Of a DNA stretch of 64,000 bases, positions 51,801 through 61,085 are shown piece after piece. Source of the DNA: Arcuatula senhousia (taxonomy: Eukaryota > Mollusca > Bivalvia > Mytilida > Mytilidae). Positions within the stretch are counted from its first letter, which is position 1, and every line of letters begins with the position of its first letter. Position numbers and translations under genes: made by a program. The stretch spans positions 27,938,602-28,002,601 of the forward strand of contig OZ020313.1 in assembly GCA_963971305.1 (NCBI GenBank), in the 5' to 3' direction. The notes below the pieces were generated by a model. It saw only the letters and a program-made list of their open reading frames with translations. It did not search any database and had not been told where the DNA came from.

Positions 51801-52508
51801 CATTGAAGATACTATAAAAAGAAAATAAAACCTCATTTAATAGATAAATATGCATCTTGTTCTGTGTAGATTGACAAATTGCGTTAAAGACATGTTGTGA
51901 TTCTAGGCTGTAAAATTGCTCGTTAAAGACTTGAAGTTTGTAGCTGCCTTAAAGAAGAAGTTTCTAAGTAAAATTAAAAAAAAATAAGGACTATGAATTA
52001 ATAAAGATTGAGATACACAAAGCACAATTTATATTATACATGTACTTACAAACATAAACCTCATCCTTATCTATAGGATGTGCATAGCAAAGATATTGGT
52101 CTGGCTGAAATAAATTTGAAAAAAATGAAAGTAATACGCATGCATGAGCATTTCACTACATTAGACTTTTGTCAGCTTACAATTTTGATAATTAAAGAAA
52201 CATTTTGATGTTAAAAAAATATTTTTTTTTAAACTGACTAGAGGTTCGTGTTCCAAAAATCCTCAGTAGCGCTAAAACCAATAGCTTTAATAAACTAGAA
52301 AAATATTGTATCGTAACTTAAACACATTGATAAAACAATTCTTGCATTTTTTTCTTTCATCGATACACCAGAAATAATATCTTACATAACTCGTTTCTGC
52401 AAGCGGCATGGAAATTGTAACTGTTTCTTCACTTGATGGTGAATTCGGCACGACAGCAGCTTTACAAAGACCACCAAACAAAACATTCAGAAAAATAAGT
52501 AAAACCAT
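33823..52508 (-). CDS. Peptidylglycine alpha-hydroxylating monooxygenase-like protein, 11 exons, one in-frame stop
   Basis: Exons in transcript order: 52508-52386, 52104-52050, 51811-51724, 39680-39577, 38556-38479, 37729-37613, 36009-35929, 35626-35547, 34951-34898, 34313-34264, 33979-33823. All have AG acceptors and GT donors, and phases agree at all ten junctions; 328 codons plus stop. Residues 1-18 look like a signal peptide (MVLLIFLNVLFGGLCKAA). Family landmarks: PDQYLC (42-47), HHVATGVC (72-79), KYFVIEIHY (136-144), FLHTHHYG (209-216), SWTLIGSQ (228-235), RQGDIIAARC (255-264) and EEMCNF (282-287). Copper ligands by alignment from memory: H72, H73, H143, H211, H213, M284. PHM oxidises peptidyl-glycine with copper and ascorbate in the secretory path. 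No PAL lyase domain or membrane anchor follows. Odd points: codon 183 in exon 6 is TAA, and the substrate-carboxylate residues equivalent to rat R240 and Y318 appear as F and Q. It is either a gene with an error or allele-specific nonsense, or a recent pseudogene. Confidence 0.85.
36318..36417 (-). repeat. Diverged fragment of a dispersed repeat
   Basis: Resembles 49205-49310 (ATTGCGAT...GTGATCATC...CAGTACA) with many substitutions. It lies in intron 6-7 of the PHM-like gene. A second diverged piece in the opposite orientation is at about 39370-39475 (AAACCTGCTTTAACCCATCA). Confidence 0.5.
37047..37490. mobile_element. MITE-like foldback element of about 440 bp
   Basis: Long inverted ends of about 80-90 bp: left TATAGTGAACTTAGCAGTCA then AATACCAT, CCCTCAATACC and AATATCCCTCAATACCGATA; right the inverse, ending GGTATTGACGGCAAAGTTC then ACTATA. 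TA sits at both outer edges, as for TA-target elements. It lies in the intron between exons 6 and 7 of the PHM-like gene. Confidence 0.7.
37629..37631 (-). other. In-frame TAA in exon 6 of the PHM-like gene
   Basis: Reading exon 6 in the phase required by both neighbours (entry and exit phase 1) gives ...ELLFNKFII, TAA, KMTTD..., then exon 7 GYFSDVAC. No alternative GT donor precedes the stop. The downstream exons remain open and family-like, so the stop is isolated. Confidence 0.75.
39744..39885 (+). repeat. Short-period array of TCGTGTAT/GGTGTAT words, left copy
   Basis: Irregular repetition of ATCGTGTAT, GGTGTA(ATGGTGTA) and CGGTCA with a period of about 7-9 bp, ending at the palindrome ATCGTGTATACACGAT. 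Confidence 0.85.
41609..42411 (-). mobile_element. Decayed Mutator-like element with GCGCCA-rich inverted ends
   Basis: The left end has TATAGGGGCGAACTC then GATTTGCGCCAA, followed by further TTGCGCCA-type motifs at about 20-bp steps to about 41720. The right end is the inverse (TGGCGC at about 42295, 42321, 42354, 42384). About five motifs lie at each end. Between them lies the transposase remnant. Repeated short motifs in the ends are typical of transposase binding sites; this is inference. Confidence 0.7.
41678..42127 (-). pseudogene. MULE transposase fragment
   Basis: An open frame of 149 codons. About residues 1-102 match, from memory, the region following the catalytic part of metazoan MULE transposases found with FLYWCH fingers: ACRFHLGQSWWRNIQ at 12-26, a conserved FGLAFL at 49-54, ADYVLSYYIDYNAMYPPSVW at 81-100. 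The N-terminal catalytic region is missing, and after WAET the sequence no longer looks like the family, so a frameshift or deletion follows. The element is defective; it may be mobilised in trans. Confidence 0.75.
42412..48480. other. Intron 3 sequence without recognisable genes
   Basis: AT-rich with poly-C runs (about 44647) and small ORFs that show no family features. A short GC-richer piece at 44930-45060 looks like a repeat fragment. A perfect palindrome GGTCACAGTGACC lies at 46287-46299 in a degraded repeat. Confidence 0.5.
46287..46299. promoter_or_regulatory. Palindromic GGTCA-cag-TGACC
   Basis: This matches the consensus inverted repeat with three-base spacing bound by estrogen-receptor-type nuclear receptors. 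It lies in sequence that resembles a dispersed bivalve repeat, so it may be one of many genomic copies without function. Confidence 0.35.
48490..48632 (+). repeat. Short-period array of TCGTGTAT/GGTGTAT words, right copy
   Basis: The same word mix as 39744-39885 and in the same strand orientation, although the 34-bp ends outside the two arrays are inverted. Overlapping ORFs at 48433-48670 arise from the array. Confidence 0.85.
49080..49420 (-). repeat. Dispersed repeat, minus copy
   Basis: On the minus strand it reads GCTGTACTGAGATGATCACC, CTCAATATCCCTATCGTGTC, ACCTGGTTTAACCCACCATT, GCGATCCACCAATACTCCGG. The same text in plus orientation is at 58250-58480, so the two form a widely spaced inverted pair. 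Here it follows the reverse-transcriptase relic and may be part of its 3' region. Confidence 0.7.
49555..50528 (-). pseudogene. Reverse transcriptase relic 1 (Penelope-like or related RT family)
   Basis: 265 codons are open from 50528 to 49731. Motifs: TFDFSTLYTSIPHSQLKSRL at about 28-47, GIPMGTNCAPLLADLFLHSY at 116-135, FRYIDDVLSL (YIDD catalytic box) at about 160-169, KLYDKRDDFNFPIVNFPFL at about 214-232. Near 49774-49783 an AATTAATT duplication shifts the frame; the family C-terminus continues in another frame (RYSRACGEYNDFLHR, then LLTQGYVAPRLVSSLKKFYG) to about 49555. The 5' part is lost: stops appear just upstream of 50545. No endonuclease domain is seen. The class is by memory of similar animal RTs; it lies in PHM intron 3. 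Confidence 0.8.
50581..51330 (-). pseudogene. Reverse transcriptase relic 2
   Basis: A second, more decayed copy of the same RT family, just 5' of relic 1 and in the same orientation. Pieces in three frames: LDFLIENIFVTFGGQIFQ (51061-51315), TFRYIDDVLSVNNTSFGRW with STKIYDKRDDFNFQIINFPK (50738-51061), and a C-terminal LSDTDFFVTDFWSRAIRK, FFLRYQQLVEKFKV (50581-50772). Several frameshifts. Its sequence differs throughout from relic 1, so it is a different subfamily rather than a duplicate. Confidence 0.75.
51385..51590 (-). pseudogene. C-terminal remnant of a LINE reverse transcriptase
   Basis: Minus-strand translation gives VTPETFLRLKSTGDQYKYSF, then FNKTIKEWNQIQRDIFD and YNAFKTRL. The pattern YKYSFF..TI.EWN...........FK..L is the usual tail of CR1/jockey-type non-LTR RT proteins. 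Only about 60 codons remain. Confidence 0.6.
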
Positions 52509-52554
52509 ATTGATCGTTTATTGAAATGTTAAGTAAAGAATTGAATGCAAGACA

Positions 52555-52562
52555 ATTTATAG
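52555..52562 (-). promoter_or_regulatory. TATA box of the PHM-like gene
   Basis: TATAAATT on the minus strand, about 47 bases before the ATG at 52508, which leaves a 5' UTR of roughly 20 bases. A CRE-like TGACGTTA (minus strand, 52583-52590) lies about 20 bases further upstream. Confidence 0.5.
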
Positions 52563-52599
52563 TCTGAAATACATGACACCCTAACGTCATTCCTTATCT

Positions 52600-53990
52600 G
52601 CAGATGGATCATCAGATCATATGTTTACAGTTGTTTAATTTTGGAAAACATCCTGTTTCTACAGGTACAAATAGTTGACAAGATCTGATAAGAAGAACAA
52701 CGTCATTTCTTAATAGAAAAACACCGTATTTACAAATACTGTCACCGCAACGCAGTTGAGCCAATATAATTCGAATGGACTAGATTTTGAACATTTCAAC
52801 CTCGAACAAAACAATAATTGTATACGAATTCATTGGAAAAACTAATTAGATGTCCTTATGAAGATATTTTAACCATATTCAAACAAATTTTATTAACGTT
52901 TTGCGTTATATCGGTATAGATGCCACACGACGGTTAATAAATAATAATAAGAAAAAGACCATTTATTGATATATTCATTCAAATGATAATGAGATCCGTA
53001 TTCATTTTACATGTAAATCTTGATAAAACAACAACAGTTTACAAATCAATTCAAAATGGACCAGCAATCGCTGCTCGTCGTTCTGCTATTGGTACACACC
53101 ATACATACAAACATGCAAAATCAAAATGATAAATAAAAAACCAATATCAGAAATATTGAAAAAGCTATATTCTAGACAAAAATCTTAACATCAGTTTTAA
53201 TATTCCAGGATTAGAACTGGCATGATTGATGAATATGACAAAGAGCAATCTTCTCGGTATTGATAACCTTTTGCAAACCTAACGAAACTTCCCAAAATCC
53301 ACAAAAACTACCAAATAAAAAAACCCAAACAAACACAACGCTTATTTTATCAAAAATCATAGAGCATGTATATTTTTGAAAGAATATACAGTACAGATAT
53401 GTTTACTCAAACTGAAATAGATCTGTATGCTAATAAAATGATGGTGATCAAAGGATAAAAATGTATAAACTAGTTGAACTGTTAGGTAAAAATCTAAAAT
53501 TGTTAAACATACATGTGATCAAAAAGAAAATGTGACTACGATAATGTATGCTTTGATTTTCTAAAATTTGGCAAATACTTGAACATTTCTATAGAACATA
53601 TTTCAGTTTTGTAAAAAATGACACTCAAAATAGGCTTACGTTTTTTTTTATATAAACGAATCGGTATTGTTTGTATTATCATACTGGATAATTTATGCTC
53701 TCGAGTTGTTCGATGCATTTTATCATTCAAAAGAAATTTGCTGCATCAAATTGATACAATTATCTTAATATGATCGAAAATTTCAAATTGACATTTTACA
53801 CTCTTGACCTTAGTTCCTTATCTTTAATTCCGATTCAAATTTGTAAGTTGGTACGTGAGAAGTACGCGTCACTTTTATGACGCTATTCAAAAGCCAGAAC
53901 TTCCATTACAGTCACAACATGTTTATCTGTTTCGACGAATGAAAACAAATCAGACAAACAAAGGAAGATTCTAAAAGACCGTTTGGTGCA
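52600..53990. other. Divergent intergenic region between the PHM-like and peptide-precursor genes
   Basis: AT-rich, with no gene or repeat that I recognise. The two genes transcribe away from it, so it should hold the promoters of both. Confidence 0.5.
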
Positions 53991-53998
53991 AATTGCTG

Positions 53999-54006
53999 TA
54001 TATAAG
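53999..54006 (+). promoter_or_regulatory. TATA box of the repeat peptide precursor gene
   Basis: TATATAAG, 68 bases before the ATG at 54074. A start about 30 bases downstream would give a 5' UTR of about 40 bases. Confidence 0.55.
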
Positions 54007-54073
54007 TCTCCTCTTCATGTTTAGGTGGCATATTACATTGTAACTGATTTAAATTCATTAGCAAAACTTTAGA

Positions 54074-56028
54074 ATGAGAATTGCAGTCATCATTTTGTTT
54101 TGTAAGTATCAAGCCCTTAAATTGTTTTCACTTTTGCTTGATTCTAGATTTCAAGTAAAATACTAGGGACGGACCATTTAACTTGAAACGAGGGCCGGGT
54201 TTTTTGTTTTGGTTATAAAATTTTTTTTGAAGGCATCCCGACAGAATATTTTTTTTCAGTATTAACATTATTTTAAATATGGCAAAAATCCTTCTTCAGA
54301 ATATTTTTTTCTTAACCCTACGCTGCCAAAATATTTTTCATCAAAAATTATTTTCAGAATATTTGTTTAGGAAAAAACCAAGGCCCCGTTTCAAGTTAAA
54401 TGGTCGGGCCCTTAGATATTAGAAAACTTTTAATAGGCATATATTTTTTACCTAACTGAAAGGGCTAAAAAAAATTATTTCGTGATACAATACAATCGTA
54501 ATCTTTTCAGGTTTTAATCAATCCAAATATTGAATTTTCAGATGTTTCCTATACCAAAAGCGCACCAGTAAACCCAAAACAACAAAAACATATACCCGGG
54601 ATCAAAAACATTAACGTAGAACTTGAAGATCGTCTGACCAAAAGTGGAAATGGTCATGTACTAGCCGGTATCAAAAACATCAACATAGAACTTGAAGATG
54701 GACTTATAAAACGAGGAAGTGGTCATGTACTAGCCGGTATCAAAAACATCAACGTAGAACTTGAAGATGGACTCACGAAAAGAGGCAGTGCTGATATACT
54801 AGCTGGTATCAAAAATATCAACGTAGAACTTGACGATGGTCTGACAAAAAGAGGCAGTGCTGATATTCTGGCCGGTATCAAAAACATCAACGTAGAACTT
54901 GAAGATGATCTGACCAATAGAGGAAATGGTCATGTACTAGCTGGTATCAAAAACATCAATGTAGAACTTGAAGATGGACTTACCAAAAGAGGAAGTGGTC
55001 ATGTACTAGCTGGTATCAAAAACATCAATGTAGAACTTGAAGATGGACTTACTAAAAGAGGAAGTGGTCATGTACTAGCTGGTATCAAAAACATCAACGT
55101 AGAACTTGAAGATGGACTTACCAAAAGAGGAAGTGGTCATGTACTAGCTGGTATCAAAAACATCAATGTAGAACTTGAAGATGGACTTACTAAAAGAGGA
55201 AGTGGTCATGTACTAGCTGGTATCAAAAACATCAATGTAGAACTTGAAGATGGACTTACTAAAAGAGGAAGTGGTCATGTATTAGCTGGTATCAAAAACA
55301 TCAACGTAGAACTTGAAGATGGACTTACTAAAAGAGGAAGTGGTCATGTACTTGCCGGAATCAAAAACATCAACGTAGAACTTGAAGATGGACTTTCCAA
55401 AAGAGGAAGTGGTGATATACTAGCTGGTATCAAAAACATCAACGTAGAACTTGAAGATGGACTTACCAAAAGAGTGAGTGATGATATACTAGCCGGTATC
55501 AAAAATATCAACGTAGAACTTGAAGATGGACTTACTAAAAGAGGAAGTGGTCATGTACTAGCCGGTATCAAGAACATCAACGTAGAACTTGAAGATGGAC
55601 TTACGAAAAGAGGCAGTGCTGATATATTAGCTGGTATAAAAAATATCAACGTAGAACTTGAAGATGGTCTGACCAAAAGAGGAAGTGCTCATATTCTAGC
55701 CGGTATCAAAAATATCAACGTAGAACTTGAAGATGGTCTGACAAAAAGAGGCAGTGCTGATATACTGGCCGGTATCAAAAACATCAACGTAGAACTTGAA
55801 GATGGAATTACCAGAAGAGGAAGTGGTGACATACTAGCTGGTATCAAAAACATTAACGTAGAACTTGAAGATGGTCTAACCAAAAGAGGAAGCGGTGATA
55901 TTCTAGCCGGTATCAAAAACATTAATGTTGACCTTGAAAATGGTCTGACCAAAAGAGGCAGCGCTGATATACTAGCCGGTATCAAAAACATCAACGTGGA
56001 ACTTGAAGATGGCCTTCTTTTAAGGTAA
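54074..56028 (+). CDS. Secreted multi-copy peptide precursor, 2 exons, 21 repeats
   Basis: Exon 1 is 54074-54101 (donor GTAAGT), exon 2 is 54542-56028 (acceptor TTTTCAG). The split codon restores one frame with no stop; 504 residues. The N-terminus MRIAVIILFYVSYTKSAPV is a signal peptide with likely cleavage near residue 16-17. From residue 30 there are 21 copies of a 23-residue repeat with core GIKNINVELEDGLTKR, spaced exactly 69 bp. Lys-Arg follows in most units, Arg-Arg in one (unit 18); unit 1 (Lys-Ser), unit 5 (Asn-Arg) and the last (LLLR, stop) lack a dibasic pair. The linker alternates mainly between GSGHVLAG and GS(A/G)DILAG. Such a layout is typical of neuropeptide or other secreted peptide precursors; cleavage would release about 21-residue peptides. 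No Gly precedes the dibasic site, so amidation is not predicted. I do not recognise the peptide. Confidence 0.85.
54166..54412. mobile_element. MITE in the intron of the peptide precursor gene
   Basis: About 247 bp with inverted ends sharing GACCATTTAACTTGAAACG (left after a one-base variant), followed by GGGCC and poly-T. TA lies on both sides. It occupies over half of the 440-bp intron and leaves both splice sites intact. Confidence 0.75.
54595..56025 (+). repeat. 69-bp coding tandem repeat, 21 units
   Basis: ATC of the GIKNIN core recurs at 54601 and every 69 bp to 55981 with no indel. Differences are mostly at third codon positions (GCC/GCT, AAC/AAT, ACC/ACT/ACG) or confined to the linker, which indicates selection on the protein. 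Confidence 0.95.
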
Positions 56029-56098
56029 TTTTAAATATTGTCCGAAATCACATGATATGTTTGTTATTTCAGTTCTTATGATGACATTTATTATTCCA

Positions 56099-56117
56099 AA
56101 TAAAACCATTCAATAAA
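56099..56117 (+). terminator. Two poly(A) signals after the precursor gene
   Basis: AATAAA at 56099-56104 and 56112-56117, 71 and 84 bases after the stop codon. Confidence 0.6.
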
Positions 56118-57325
56118 TGCTTGGCATTTAACTTCGAAAAGTACAATTTTAATAAATACAATACCAAAAAGGGTATAAATTTAAAACGGTTAATTTGGTT
56201 TTGCTGTATATAGATATTTCAAGGAGTAATCTCTCATCAGCAGCATTTGAATAAAACAATTGGAATGTCAAAAACCAAAAGCATTGAAAGAAAAGTACTC
56301 AAATACAAAAGTTTCGAACAGGGAAGTCAAAACCAGCATCGAGGATATCGACCATTTGCAGTACAAGGACAGAAACCTGGTGTTTTAATCAATTTAGAAT
56401 TTAACAATCGGAAATTTCAAATACTTAATAATGTTAGAAATTTAATGGTTAATTCGACACATCTGAGGCCCAGGCTAGTGATTACCTTTGGGGACTTTTT
56501 GTCTATAATTTTGATAAAGTAGTAAAATCTTATCATTTTAACTTTGAATACTAGTACGCTATACTGCTTTTATGTAATTGTAGGAAATAGAAATGAATGT
56601 TGGTTTAATATCAAGAATCTGTAACTTGTAAGTATTTTTGAGATTTTATTTTACAACATTTATACGTAATTCAAATCGTGGACAATATTAATTTTGCATT
56701 ATGAGAAAATACAGTTTTGAATGTCGTTGTATAAAATATGAATACCTTACCTAATAAGGTCGCTCAAAAACACATTGCATTACATATAATCATTACTTCT
56801 GCATTTTTACTTTATGTTGTTTTTTCCTTTACTATTACTGTAATGTTTTTTTTTCTTTCAGATTTTTCCTGTTTTTTACTTTGCATCTTTTGTAAATAAA
56901 GGTTTTATACACACATTATTATTTACGTTTCTTCTAATTGATTGAAAATGCAAGAAGTCAAATTAAAAACATATTGTACCAAAATTGTCTTGCAAGGATC
57001 ATAAAAACCCCAAGAACCTAAAATAGAAACATAGTAGAAATGGTTAAACCTCAACAAACAACACTACCAAACATAAACTCCCAACGAGAGTAGACTGCAG
57101 ATCTCTAGAAGATTGTTGAAAAACACCTGTTAAGTAGAACGAATCTGGTTTAGGGGGGGGGGGTGATACAAAATCATTATTACTTTCAAGTTAAAGATCA
57201 TACACCTCAAAACCATGTATACATTTTACGCTTTTCACATAGCATCAGAGACATATTGCATTGCAATAAAAAGGAAAATGACAACGATACAATTTGCTTC
57301 ACACAGAATTATGAACATTGAAAAT
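56118..57325. other. Intergenic, no supported gene
   Basis: AT-rich. An open stretch at 56247-56522 (from a TTG; first ATG 56265) codes for a basic peptide without recognisable features and is not supported. A poly-G run lies at about 57153. Confidence 0.4.
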
Positions 57326-57329
57326 AAAA

Positions 57330-58195
57330 TGACAACAAAGTTGCAGAAAATAAATTTACTACGCCTAACGAGCGTTTCGTTAAAGGCGCTCTACCAAAAA
57401 GCGGCACAAAAATATTGAAAAAAGCCAAAATTAAAAGATTATGGAGAGCATAGTACAATACATGTAAAACCAAAAATACCGAACTGGGGAACGACATTAT
57501 AACTTTGATTATCAACCTATGTCTAGAAGAAGCAGAGGTACCAATATAGTAATAGGGCATCCGAATATCAAAATCCAAAAGGGCAAAGAAAAACAACAGT
57601 GAACCCAAACATTGAAAGGACGAAAAAAGAAAAAAAAACTCGGACACATATCAAACACGAAAACACAAAAACTACTGAATATCTAGTCGTTATAAGAGTG
57701 ATATGTCTGGGGAGGAGGAACCTTAGGATAAAGATATAGAGTTGATGCCGGAACGGGCTAACCTCGGGGAATTAAAACCCGATCAGCAGCGCTAACCTTC
57801 ACGGGTGCTAGAAAATAAAATGATAGCAAAATCCCAGACAATAAATTTTGTTACCCCTGACGCGCGTTCGTCTTTTCAAGACTATTCAGGGGCGCTCTAC
57901 TAAAGATATTGAAAAAACACTATATGATTATGAAGAACCTAGAATAATAAGACCAAAAATACCGAACTGGGGAACCAAATCATAACTAAGATGATCAACC
58001 TTTGTCTTAGGAAGGAAGAATCTTAGGATGAAGACCTTTTTTGAAATTTAAACGGATAATTAGCTTTGTGTTTTCCAACACAAAAGTGTTGGTACCAGAG
58101 TAAGCTGACCTCGGGGAATTAAACCTCCACCTGCAGCGCTAACATTCACGGGTGCTAGATGAAAAATGAAAACAAAGGTCCAGACAATAAAAGTT
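57330..58195 (+). repeat. Dispersed 340-bp repeat family, plus orientation
   Basis: A partial unit at 57330-57500 and a fuller unit at about 57720-58195 share the GACGCGCGTT, CTCGGGGAATTAAA and CAACAC...GTGTTG parts with 31690-32240. Diverged copies; no gene. Confidence 0.7.
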
Positions 58196-58249
58196 CAAAA
58201 TTGAGTTAAAAGATATGGTGGTTAATTGTTTTAATTAGTGTTTGACTGG

Positions 58250-58480
58250 TCTGCTGTACTGAGATGACCACCTCAATATCCCTATTGTGTCTCACAACTA
58301 TGTTATGTTCTATGGTCATTACCGGATCCTAAGATCGCAATGGAAGGGGGGTTTGGCACCATAAAACCTGGTTTAACCCACCATTTCGTTTGAAATGCCT
58401 GTACCAAGTCAGGACCATTGCGATCCACCAATTCTCCGGTATGACCGATTCAATTTTGTCATATTCTCTGGACTGTGAAA
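58250..58480 (+). repeat. Dispersed repeat, plus copy
   Basis: Plus-strand partner of the minus copy at 49080-49420, with shared TGCTGTACTGAGATGA, ACCTGGTTTAACCCACCATT and GCGATCCACCAATTCTCCGG. Confidence 0.75.
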
Positions 58481-58939
58481 TTGATCATTCAAGTTCGGTA
58501 GTTTTGTTATTACCTCTATTTGCTGAGCCTAACGCGTGTTTCGTCTATTCAACGAAGTATTGTCAAACCAAATGATACAAAAAACAGGGAATTTTATATC
58601 AAAGAAGTCTTCTTATTAGACTAATAAATGTACAAAAAAAGTTCAATCCAGACGTGAGTATGCTTTGCTGATTTCAGTTAAAACATAAAAGGGGAATTTA
58701 ATTGTTTGTGATCCTGCATTTGCATAAAAATTCAATGGTAGTTATCCTTCGGAATGAGCCCTTTCTTAACTTGGACTTCAAATTCAAATTCATATTACGT
58801 GTATTATTATGTACAATAATATCCACTGGAACTTTGGGAGCGTCACAGGTTTACCTGTCTCATATCAACAATATATAAACTACATAACACTCTGATAGTA
58901 TTTTGAATTGTTTTACCAATGGCTGATATCAGAAGAAAC

Positions 58940-59900
58940 ACTAGTAACCTTGGTCTAAAAGCCGATCACAGAGACAATAGTGTCGGATAAAAAATCTAAA
59001 CAATTTGTACAAGCTTTGACATATCCAATAAGTTGTAAAATGTACACCCATATGCTGGTGAGTTGGGTATTGTTCTGTCCAGATAAGGACAAGTATAATT
59101 TGAAAATCAAAATCGTATCTTTAAGTACAGAGATGACAATCCGAGTCAAACTGGAGATGTTTATCAAAGAAAAATTTGTAGCAAGTATTTTTGGTGGTTT
59201 CTGTAATCTCTACCTCTGGATCATAAATTAAAGAAATCCATATACCAAAGGAACCGATGTTAACAGAGAGGATATCATCAATATATATGAAAGTAAGATT
59301 AAAGGATCTAGCTTCTGTGTTCTTGGGAGAATAGACGATAAAGAGATGTGGAATAAGTGTACGCGGCAGAACCAACAAAAAAGAAACGACAATTTAAAAA
59401 AATCACAAGAGAAAACAGCCAGCAGTTTTCAACATGACCTGCTCGCCGTCTTGCATTGGCCCAAGACTACAAATACAATACATTAGGTTCAAACCTAGAT
59501 TATCTCTAGATTATCGACGACAGACCCATTTCTGGACATAGAACAAAAATAGATAGTTGACAGGGACAAACAATGGTTTTGACAAGGATTCCTGGCTTAG
59601 GACAGGCACATATGAAATGTGGCACAGTTGTTGTTGCAAAATGTTTACTCCAAATGTGACAAATATGTTGTCAATATGGAAATCAAAACTACTGCAAAGT
59701 TGGTGTTACGAGTTTTATCTTAATAAGATAATTAAGAAAAATATGTAGAATCATAGATAAGAACACAAAATCCCTGGAATAAGAGAAGGCATTTTTAATT
59801 CGTTCTTTAAGTTGACATTTTAATTTATCGTGTAGTAAGGTGAGTATTAAGTAAAAATATCGAACGAACTTCAGAAAACGATCGGGATTAGAATTTTCGT
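58940..59900 (-). pseudogene. Reverse transcriptase relic 3
   Basis: Fragments of the same RT family as relics 1 and 2, in order on the minus strand: LLHDKLKCQLKERIKNAF (about 59830), a DNIFVTFG-type stretch (about 59660), EARSFNLTFIYIDDILSVN (about 59300) and LDFLSDTIVSVIGF (about 58960). Multiple stops and frameshifts; unrelated sequence around 59400-59600 may be an insertion. Closest to relic 2. Confidence 0.65.
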
Positions 59901-59974
59901 CAAATCTTAAGCTATGTAGCACTAGTAAAGGCATAAAAATCACAGCCTAGTTTTTTTATCAAACAAATGTAATA

Positions 59975-60335
59975 CAAACCACTATGTTTCTTTACGTACA
60001 AAACACTATGTTGCTTTACATACAAAACACTATGTTGCTGTACATACAAAACACTATGTTTATTTACATAGTACACACCACTATATTACTGTACATGCAC
60101 AACACTTTTTTGTGTTGATTAACATTCAAAACACTATGTTTCTTGACGCACAAAACACTATGTTGCTTTACATACAAAACACTATGTTGCTGTACATAAA
60201 CAACACTATGTTGATGTACATACACAACACTATGTTGCTTTACATACAAAACACTATGATGTATTACATACACAACAATATGTTGCTGTACATACACAAC
60301 ACTATGTTACTTTACATACAAAACACTATGCGTCA
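59975..60335 (+). repeat. 24-bp minisatellite
   Basis: About fifteen copies of a unit with AACACTATGTTGCTTTACAT and ACAA. The 24-bp period is a multiple of three, so both strands show long open frames (60064-60342) that are not genes. Confidence 0.95.
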
Positions 60336-60339
60336 GGTG

Positions 60340-61085
60340 TAGCAAAATTTAATGTCTGGAACTTTGTTGTCATTTAAATTTTTAACATCCGTGAAGGTTA
60401 GCGCTGCTGGTGGAGTTGTAGTTTCCCGAGGCTAGCCTGATCCGGCACCAACACTTTCGTGTTGGAGAACACATCAAAGCTTTAAATTATCTGTTTAAAT
60501 TTCAAAATTGTCTAAACCTAAGGTTCTTCTTATGCCAGACATCGGTTGATCACCTCATTTTAAATTTGGTTCCACATTTCGGTATTTTGGGTTTCATTGT
60601 TCTATGCTCTTCATAATCAAATGATTTTGGCTTTTTCAATATTTTTGGTTTAGCACCTCTGATGGGTCTTGAATAGACGAAGCGCGTCAGGTGTAGCAAA
60701 ATTTTAAGTCTGGAACTTTGTTGTCATTTGAATATCTAACATCCGTGAAGGTTAGCGCTGCTGGTGGAGTTTTAATTCCCCGAGGCTAGCCCGCTCCGGC
60801 ACCAACACTTTCGTGTTGGAGAACACATCTAAGCTTTAAATTATCCGTTGAAATTTCAAAATTGTCTAAACCTAAGGTTCTTCTTACCCGAGACATCGGT
60901 TGATCACCTCATTTTAAATTTGGTTCCACATTTCGGTATTTTGGGTTTCACTGTTCTATGCTCTTCATAATCATATGATTTTCGCTTTTTCAATATTTTT
61001 GGTAGAGCACATCTGATGAGTCTTGAATAGACGAAACGCGCATCAGGTGTAGCAAAATTAAATGTGGAACTTTGTTGTCATTTGA
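60340..61085 (-). repeat. Dispersed 340-bp repeat family, two tandem units, minus orientation
   Basis: Two consecutive units of about 340 bp, inverted relative to 31690 and 57330. Each carries GTTAGCGCTGCTGGTGGAG, CACCAACACTTTCGTGTTGG (hairpin) and TCTTGAATAGACGAA(A/G)CGCG. Confidence 0.85.

Noticed and set aside
54723..55994. Minus-strand ORFs over the peptide repeats
   Set aside because: Shadow frames of the 69-bp coding repeat; only the plus strand has a signal exon, splice sites and synonymous-site variation.
56247..56522. 91-codon ORF after the peptide precursor
   Set aside because: Begins with TTG, lies past the precursor's poly(A) signals and has no recognisable motif or splice context.
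60064..60342. ORFs on both strands with eight-residue repeats
   Set aside because: A 24-bp minisatellite is in frame on both strands by its period; no start context or flanking gene structure.
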